Assembly (NCBI RefSeq): GCF_014648495.1
Contig: NZ_BMRF01000010.1
Location: 124,001-188,000, forward strand
From: Actinomadura cremea
GTDB taxonomy: Bacteria; Actinomycetota; Actinomycetes; Streptosporangiales; Streptosporangiaceae
DNA: 64,000 bases
Reading direction: 5' to 3'
The position numbers and the translations under genes are program-made. Under the pieces are notes generated by a model. That model had not been told where the DNA came from, ran no database searches, and saw only the letters and a program-made list of their open reading frames with translations. Shown here piece after piece: positions 59,011-64,000 of this stretch. The first letter of the stretch is position 1. Every line of letters starts with the position of its first letter.

Positions 59011-59039
59011 GCCTCCAGTCTAGGCGATTCGTTGAATGC

Positions 59040-59058
59040 TCAAGACTTGAAGCTTCAA
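59040..59058. promoter_or_regulatory. Overlapping dyads in the MarR/DODA divergent promoter
   Basis: TCAAGACTTGA (59040-59050) is a palindrome with a central A. TTGAAGCTTCAA (59047-59058) is a perfect 12-bp palindrome overlapping its end. Both occur in an AT-rich pocket of about 60 nt between the two start codons. Confidence 0.6.
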
Positions 59059-59100
59059 TCTTTTTCGTTTAGATTTGAACTACTAACCCTGGAGGACCTC

Positions 59101-59868
59101 ATGACCCGGATGCCCGTTCTGTTCCTCAGTCACGGCGCCCCGCCGCTCGCCGACGACCCCGTCTGGACGGACGAACTCGCCCGCTGGGCCGCCGGACTGC
59201 CGAAGCCGCAGGCCGTCCTGATGGTGTCGGCGCACTGGGAGGAGGCGCCGGCGACGCTGAGCGCGACCCGTCCCGTCCCGCTCGTGTACGACTTCTGGGG
59301 CTTCCCCGAGCACTACTACCGCGTCCGGTACGACGCCCCCGCGGCCCCCGCACTGGCCGCGGACGTCCGCGCCCTCCTGCCCGGAACGCGCCAGGACGAC
59401 GAGCGCGGGCTCGACCACGGCGCCTACGTCCCGCTCGTGGAGATGTATCCGGACGCGGACGTCCCGGTGCTGCAGATGTCGATGCCGACGCTGGAGCCCG
59501 CGCGGCTCTTCGACCTCGGCCGGACCCTCGCGCCGCTGCGCGACCAGGGCGTCCTCATCGTCGGCAGCGGCTTCACCACCCACAACCTGCGGGAGATGCG
59601 CCCGGGAGCCGGCGCCGCGCCGCCCGCCTGGTCGGCCGAGTTCGACGCCTGGACGGACGCGGCCGTCACCGGCGGCGACGTGGACGCCCTGCTGGACTTC
59701 CGCGCCAAGGCCCCGGCGGCCCGCGTCGCGCACCCGCGCACCGAGCACTTCGCGCCGCTGTTCGTGGCGCTCGGCGCGGACGCGGACGGCGGCGGCGCGG
59801 CGGCGCGCCGGTCCGTCATCGACGGCTACTGGTTCGGCCTCGCGAAGCGGTCGTTCCAGTTCGGCTGA
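59101..59868 (+). CDS. DODA-type extradiol ring-cleavage dioxygenase family protein
   Basis: The product is 255 residues, class III extradiol/LigB fold. Metal-site motifs: VLFLSHGAPPLADDPVW, MVSAHWEEAPATLS, LDHGAYVPLVEMYPDADVPV and GSGFTTHNLREMRPGA. These match the 4,5-DOPA dioxygenase extradiol-like (YgiD/DODA) group, which cleaves catechol-type rings or, in bacteria, often acts on unknown phenolics. Its ATG follows GGAGG. Divergent control by the MarR regulator suggests induction by a phenolic or quinone. Confidence 0.9.
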   Translation: MTRMPVLFLSHGAPPLADDPVWTDELARWAAGLPKPQAVLMVSAHWEEAPATLSATRPVPLVYDFWGFPEHYYRVRYDAPAAPALAADVRALLPGTRQDDERGLDHGAYVPLVEMYPDADVPVLQMSMPTLEPARLFDLGRTLAPLRDQGVLIVGSGFTTHNLREMRPGAGAAPPAWSAEFDAWTDAAVTGGDVDALLDFRAKAPAARVAHPRTEHFAPLFVALGADADGGGAAARRSVIDGYWFGLAKRSFQFG

Positions 59869-59924
59869 CCGGCCCCCGGCCCCCTGACGGGCGAATTGTC
59901 ACGTTCCGTCCGGAAGGTGAGACG

Positions 59925-60764
59925 TCAGCTGCTCTCCATCTGGGCGAAGCCGGTCCGCCAGGACGCGACCCGCGGCTTCCAACCGAGGTCCCGCGCCTTG
60001 GCGTTGGACACCGGACGGCCCGTCTCGGCGGCGTGCCGCGCACCGCGCGGCGTCGGGGCGCCGAGCGCGGCGGTGAAGACCGGCAGCCAGTCGTGGGTCG
60101 TGGCCGGCTCGTCGTCGACGATGTTGACCGCCCCGGCGGGCCAGTCGAGCGCGGCGAGCGCCGCCGCGGCGGCGTCGTCGGCGTGCACGAACGACGTCCA
60201 CGCCGGGTTCGGCCGCAGGTTCCCGGCCTTCACCCGCGCGGCGATGGCGCCGTCCGGCGCGTACCAGGTGCCGGGCCCGTACAGCGCCCCGTACCGCAGC
60301 ACGACGCCGTGCGGCATCTCGCCGACGGCCTTCTCCAGCGCGACGATCCCCGAGTACGGCGGCAGCTTGGCGTTCAGCTCGTCGCTCTCGACGGCGGGCT
60401 CGTCGGCCGGGACGTACAGCCAGGCGATGCTCTGCGCGATCATCGTCTGGACGTCCGCGTCCAGCGCGGCGTCCACCAGGTTGCGGGTGCCCTCGATCCG
60501 CAGGTGGGAGTTCGCCTCGAAGTCCTCGGCGGACAGGTCGGTGAGCTGGTGGATCACCACGTCCGGACGGGCCGCCGCGACGGCGTCGCGCACCGACGCG
60601 GCGTCCAGCGCGTCCATCACGACCGGCTCGGCGCCCAGGTCGGAGATCGACCCGGAGCGCTCGGCGTGGCGAGTCGTCCCTGCGACCTCGTGGCCCGCCT
60701 GGACGAGCAGCGGGATCAGCCGGCGGCCGATGACTCCGGTCGCTCCGGCGAGGAGAATCTTCAA
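59925..60764 (-). CDS. NAD(P)-dependent epimerase/dehydratase-like oxidoreductase
   Basis: The product is about 279 residues from TTG 60764 behind GGAGG (spacer TTACCCCC); the upstream GTG 60779 overlaps that ribosome binding site. The Rossmann motif ILLAGATGVIGRRLIPLLVQ is followed by TTRHAERSGSISDLGAEPVV and the SDR-like catalytic region QSIAWLYVPADEP. It fits the atypical extended SDR epimerase family acting on nucleotide sugars or small carbonyls; substrate unknown. The leader matches that of the Ig-like genes. Confidence 0.82.
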   Translation of the reverse strand: MKILLAGATGVIGRRLIPLLVQAGHEVAGTTRHAERSGSISDLGAEPVVMDALDAASVRDAVAAARPDVVIHQLTDLSAEDFEANSHLRIEGTRNLVDAALDADVQTMIAQSIAWLYVPADEPAVESDELNAKLPPYSGIVALEKAVGEMPHGVVLRYGALYGPGTWYAPDGAIAARVKAGNLRPNPAWTSFVHADDAAAAALAALDWPAGAVNIVDDEPATTHDWLPVFTAALGAPTPRGARHAAETGRPVSNAKARDLGWKPRVASWRTGFAQMESS

Positions 60765-61034
60765 GGGGGTAACCTCCACGGCTTCACGCCATCGTGGGTC
60801 GTTTCAGGGCAGGATAGGCAGACTCTCTTCCCAGGTCACGCCCACCTCCGGCGGTGGACGTGCCGACCTCGCCCGAGCGCGGGGCCGGATGCGGGGATGG
60901 ACGGGCGGTTCCGCCCCCGTTGCCCGTCCGCCACCGAGGGTACCGCCGCGGAGCGTTCCGGCGCGTTCCGCGCACCGGGCGGGGGACAATTCTTCTGTCC
61001 TGGTGGAAATCTCGGTGCGGAGGGCACGGCGAAC

Positions 61035-61547
61035 ATGGAGATCACTCTGGTCCTGGGCGACATCACCGAGGAGCGCGTCGACGCGGTGGTGAACGCGGCG
61101 AACTCGTCGCTGCTCGGCGGCGGCGGGGTCGACGGGGCGATCCACCGCAGGGGCGGGCCGGAGATCCTGGACGCGTGCCGCAAGCTGCGCGCCTCCAACT
61201 ACGGCGGCGGGCTCCCCACCGGGCAGGCCGTCGCGACGACCGCGGGGCGCCTCCCGGCCCGCTGGGTGATCCACACCGTCGGCCCCGTGTACTCCTCCGC
61301 CGAGGACCGCTCCGACCGGCTCGTCTCCTGCTACCGCGAGTCGCTGCGCGTCGCCGACGAGATCGGCGCCCGCTCCGTCGCCTTCCCGGCGGTGTCGGCC
61401 GGCATCTACGGCTGGCCGATGGACGACGCCGCGCGCCTCGCGGTCGACACCGTGCGGAGCACGCCGACGCAGGTCACCGACACCCGGTTCGTCCTGTTCA
61501 CCCCCGACGCCTACGCGGCGTTCGCCCGCGCGGTCGGCGAGCCCTAG
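61035..61547 (+). CDS. Macrodomain protein (O-acetyl-ADP-ribose deacetylase type)
   Basis: The product is 170 residues, a stand-alone macro domain: ITLVLGDITEERVDAVVNAA, NSSLLGGGGVDGAIHRRGGP (the GGGGVDGAIH loop binds the distal ribose), VIHTVGPVYSSAEDRSDRLV and FPAVSAGIYGWPMDDAARLA. This class removes acetyl groups from O-acetyl-ADP-ribose or ADP-ribose from proteins. The ATG 61035 fits the family N-terminus. It converges on the universal stress protein gene with a 2-nt gap. Confidence 0.93.
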   Translation: MEITLVLGDITEERVDAVVNAANSSLLGGGGVDGAIHRRGGPEILDACRKLRASNYGGGLPTGQAVATTAGRLPARWVIHTVGPVYSSAEDRSDRLVSCYRESLRVADEIGARSVAFPAVSAGIYGWPMDDAARLAVDTVRSTPTQVTDTRFVLFTPDAYAAFARAVGEP

Positions 61548-61549
61548 CC

Positions 61550-62035
61550 CTACTCGCCGTCCTTCTTCTGGGGCCTCGCGGGCGGCACGATGAGGACGGG
61601 CCGGTGCACGTGGTGCAGGACGCGCGTCGAGGTGCTGCCGAGCAGGACCGACCGGGCGCCCGACAGGCCCCGCGACCCGGTGACGACGAGCGACGCGTCC
61701 AGCTCCTCGGCGACGTCCACGATCGCCGCCCAGGTCGGGCCGCCGCTGCGCTCGGCGCGCGGCGTCACGTCCGGCAGGCCCGCGGCGGCGGCGAACTCGG
61801 CGCCCTTCGCGGCGAGCAGCTCCGCCTGCTGCCGCTCCTCGAACTGGTCGCGGCCGCCGCCGCCGGTCTGCATGACGACCGGGGCGGCGGCCGCGATCGG
61901 CGCCCAGGAGATCTGGCTGAGCAGCGGTTCCCAGACGCTGAGGATCACGGTCGGTTCGGGCCTGAGGTGCCGCGCGGCGTACTCGACGGCGGCGCGGGAG
62001 TCGTCGGAACCGTCGAAGGCGATGAGAACGGTCAT
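61550..62035 (-). CDS. Universal stress protein (UspA family)
   Basis: The product is about 161 residues from ATG 62035 (GTG 62044 adds three residues). UspA-fold features: VLIAFDGSDDSRAAVEYAAR at the start and the ATP-binding signature VVTGSRGLSGARSVLLGSTS (G-2x-G-9x-G-(S/T)) near the end. The insert with GGGGRDQFEERQQ is longer than in minimal members. ATP-binding USPs respond to starvation and redox stress; the partner is unknown. Confidence 0.92.
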   Translation of the reverse strand: MTVLIAFDGSDDSRAAVEYAARHLRPEPTVILSVWEPLLSQISWAPIAAAAPVVMQTGGGGRDQFEERQQAELLAAKGAEFAAAAGLPDVTPRAERSGGPTWAAIVDVAEELDASLVVTGSRGLSGARSVLLGSTSTRVLHHVHRPVLIVPPARPQKKDGE

Positions 62036-62117
62036 GTTCTCCACGTATCCGCAGAAGACGGTTCCGAACGCCCGCGGCGCCGGAAGTGGCGAGCCTCTCA
62101 GCCACGGGACGGGCCGT

Positions 62118-62909
62118 TCAGGCGCCCCGTCCCGGCTCCGGGTCCGCGCCCGGCGCGCCCGCGAACGCCTGCGCGATGCCGAGCCAGCGGTCCGCGTCCG
62201 GTCCGTCGGCCGTCACGGCGAGGTCGTCGCGGTGCCGCCGCCGGGCCACCAGCTTGCAGAAGTCCAGCGCCGGGCCCCGGACGGTCTGCCGCGCGTCCGC
62301 CGGCCCCCACGTCCACGCCTCGCCGGACGGCCCGGCCAGCTCCACCCGGAACTCCTCGGCGGGCGGGGTCAGGCCGCGGGTGCCGAACGCGAAGTCGCGC
62401 GTCCGGACGCCGATGTGCGCGACGTGCCGGAGCCGGTGCGTCGGCTCGCGCCGCGCCCCGAGGGCCTCCGCGACGTCCTCGCCGTGCGCCCACGTCTCCA
62501 TGAGCCGGGCCGTCGCCATGGTCGCCGCGCTCATCGGCGGGCCGAACCAGGGCAGCTTCGTGCCCGGCGGGACGGCGGCGAGCGCCTCGAGCATGCGGCG
62601 GCGCCCGTCCCGCCAGCGGGCGAGCAGCGCCGCCGGGTCCTCGGCGGCGCCCCGGGCGGCGCCCTTCTCGATGAAGCCGCCGGGGTCGGAGATCGCGGCC
62701 TCCAGCAGCGCGGGGAACGCGGCCGGGTCGGTCGCGGCGACGATCGCCTGGTCGTCGGTCCAGGCCAGGTGCGCGATCTGGTGTGCGATCGTCCAGCCCT
62801 CGGCGGGCGTCGGGTCGGCCCACCGACCGGCGGGCAGGGACGCGACGAGGGCGTCCACGGAGTCGTTCTCGGCGGTCAGGTCGGCGAGCAGCGCGTTCAG
62901 ATCCGGCAT
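62118..62909 (-). CDS. TIGR03084-type DinB-like, probably mycothiol-linked, protein
   Basis: The product is 263 residues. DinB-like four-helix features: [40 protein letters not shown] (metal-binding HxxxH-type His) and [20 protein letters not shown] with a further His. This matches the TIGR03084 branch of the mycothiol-maleylpyruvate-isomerase-like family. Members often sit next to acyl-CoA synthetases, as here (7-nt gap to the AMP-binding gene), implying a shared pathway. Reaction unknown. Confidence 0.85.
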   Translation of the reverse strand: MPDLNALLADLTAENDSVDALVASLPAGRWADPTPAEGWTIAHQIAHLAWTDDQAIVAATDPAAFPALLEAAISDPGGFIEKGAARGAAEDPAALLARWRDGRRRMLEALAAVPPGTKLPWFGPPMSAATMATARLMETWAHGEDVAEALGARREPTHRLRHVAHIGVRTRDFAFGTRGLTPPAEEFRVELAGPSGEAWTWGPADARQTVRGPALDFCKLVARRRHRDDLAVTADGPDADRWLGIAQAFAGAPGADPEPGRGA

Positions 62910-62916
62910 TCCGCCA

Positions 62917-64000
62917 CTATTTCCCGGCCCCGTCCGGACCGTCGATGTCGGCCGCCGACAATTCTCGGGCCGCAGCGTAGTCGGCCTTCCCGTTGGGCAG
63001 CCGCAGGGTCCGTCCGGTACGCACGAACGCCTTCGGGATCTTGTAGCGGGCGAGGTGCGCGGCGCAGCCGTCCCGCAGCGCCGCGTCGTCCGGGGCGTCC
63101 GCCGGGCCGATCACCGCGACGATCTCGCTGCCCCAGCGCTCGCTCGGACGCCCGAGCACCAGCGCGTCCGCGACGCCCGGCAGCCCGCGCAGCACCGTCT
63201 CCACCTCCTCGGCGAACACCTTCTCGCCGCCGGTGTTGATCGTCGTGGCGTCCCGGCCGTGCACCTCGACCGTCCCGTCCGCGAGCAGCCGCGCCCGGTC
63301 GCCCGGCACGACGAGCCGGTCGCCGTCCACGGTCAGGAACGTCGCGGCCGTCTTCTCCGGCGCGTTCAGGTAGCCGAGCGGGATCGAGGAGCCGCCCTTG
63401 GCGAGCCAGCCCATCTCGTCCTCGCCGGGCGCGAGGCGGCGCGTCCGGTCGGCGCTCAGCACGGCCGCGCCCGGCTGGAGCGCGAACCGCGGCGAGTCGG
63501 CGCCGTGCGCGGTCACCGAGAAGCCGCTCTCGGACGAGCCGAGGACGTCCACCAGGTGCGCGCCCGGCAGCAGCTCCAGCAGCCGCCGCTTGATCCCCGG
63601 ACTGATCCCGGCCGCCGAGTTCAGCAGCGTCCGCATCGACGCCAGGTCGCGGGTGCGGCGCTCCAGCGCCTCGACGATCGGGCGCGCGAACGCGTCCCCG
63701 ACGATCGGCATCCGGGTCGCGCGCTCCCGTTCGGCGACGTCCATGAGGTCGTCGGCGTCCAGCCCGTCCACCCGGTGCGGGAAGATCACGCACGCGCCGC
63801 CGCACCAGCCGCCGAGCGCCGACCACGTCCCGCCGCCGTGCATCATCGGCGGCGCCACCAGCACCCGGTGCTCGCCCCGGACGGCCCGTGCGACCGCCTC
63901 GTCCAGGTCGGTCAGCTCCGAGCCGTCCCGCCGCCGCAGCCCGAGCGGACCGTGCATCAGGTCGCCGATGCGCCACAGCACGCCCTTCGGCATGCCCGTC
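62917..64000 (-). CDS. Acyl-CoA synthetase (AMP-binding, FadD-like), truncated by the window edge
   Basis: The visible part is the C-terminal ~360 residues of an adenylate-forming enzyme. It begins within the P-loop-like T-G-M-P-K-G motif. [20 protein letters not shown] is the adenine-binding region, [20 protein letters not shown] carries the GD motif, [20 protein letters not shown] is the hinge/A8-type region, and PNGKADY holds the catalytic lysine. It activates a fatty or aromatic acid to its CoA thioester. The gene continues past 64000. It lies 7 nt upstream of the DinB-like gene, so they form an operon. Confidence 0.9.
   Translation of the reverse strand, partial: TGMPKGVLWRIGDLMHGPLGLRRRDGSELTDLDEAVARAVRGEHRVLVAPPMMHGGGTWSALGGWCGGACVIFPHRVDGLDADDLMDVAERERATRMPIVGDAFARPIVEALERRTRDLASMRTLLNSAAGISPGIKRRLLELLPGAHLVDVLGSSESGFSVTAHGADSPRFALQPGAAVLSADRTRRLAPGEDEMGWLAKGGSSIPLGYLNAPEKTAATFLTVDGDRLVVPGDRARLLADGTVEVHGRDATTINTGGEKVFAEEVETVLRGLPGVADALVLGRPSERWGSEIVAVIGPADAPDDAALRDGCAAHLARYKIPKAFVRTGRTLRLPNGKADYAAARELSAADIDGPDGAGK

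Noticed and set aside
1-64000. CRISPR array, tRNA or insertion sequence
   Set aside because: No regularly spaced repeats, cloverleaf-like sequences, transposase motifs or terminal inverted repeats with target duplications were seen in the intergenic regions I read.

Overview
The window is very GC-rich DNA with strong third-position GC bias, dense short-gap operons, many GTG/TTG starts and many genes whose -10 box lies 6-8 nt before the start codon. Gene content (MurT/GatD, a mycothiol-type DinB-like protein, nitrobindin, an XRE-HbhA-DUF2516 cluster like the one in mycobacteria, a GlfT2-like galactofuranosyltransferase, an F420/FMN split-barrel protein) points to a filamentous actinomycete. 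Thermomonosporaceae or a related Streptosporangiales family is my inference, not something the sequence proves. I see no rRNA, tRNA, CRISPR array, prophage or insertion sequence.

Layout. 1-7.5 kb: end of a cell-surface glycan cluster with a galactofuranosyltransferase C-terminus, a two-gene Wzm/Wzt-type ABC exporter, a HAD-like protein and a double methyltransferase-like protein. 7.6-13.4 kb: three tandem copies of a secreted multi-domain beta-sandwich (Ig-like) protein; copy 2 has lost one module and carries two frameshifts. 13.7-21.5 kb: a membrane-anchored TraG/VirD4-like protein without a recognisable P-loop, a HerA/VirB4-like ATPase, and, on the other strand, two paralogous zinc-ribbon/single-TM proteins. 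This is the least explained block. 21.8-25.3 kb: MurT-GatD (lipid II amidation) and a Tat-exported phosphoesterase. 25.4-32.3 kb: TerC, DsrE, a tiny membrane protein, nitrobindin, a Fur-family regulator, a YgfZ-like protein, Dtd, a BKACE enzyme and asparaginase.

32.3-39.98 kb: two paralogous small membrane proteins flank a FadR-type regulator/MFS pair; then a DUF2207 protein, a zinc metallopeptidase, a YiaA-like protein and the XRE-HbhA-DUF2516 cluster. 40.1-52.97 kb: an MMPL transporter, a FtsX-type ABC transporter, a GT87 mannosyltransferase, a NarL-type two-component pair, a BlaI/M56-peptidase pair, a split-barrel oxidoreductase, and a DHA2 drug exporter with a MarR regulator. 53.0-54.2 kb: trpS behind a complete ribosome-mediated attenuator with a Trp-Trp leader peptide. 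54.3-64 kb: a methyltransferase / saccharopine-reductase-like / TetR overlapping operon behind a double palindromic operator, a second TetR with an AlkZ-like glycosylase, a MarR/DODA dioxygenase pair, an epimerase, a macrodomain protein, a universal stress protein, and a DinB-like protein next to a truncated acyl-CoA synthetase.

Most notable: the trpS attenuator built from one 8-mer and its complement used alternately; predicted hairpins that mask Shine-Dalgarno sequences upstream of the Ig-like genes and of a small membrane protein; a shared 5' leader motif in front of unrelated genes; a near-perfect extended Shine-Dalgarno with a 12-codon reading frame antisense to the Fur-gene upstream region; and the TraG-like/HerA-like/zinc-ribbon membrane block.
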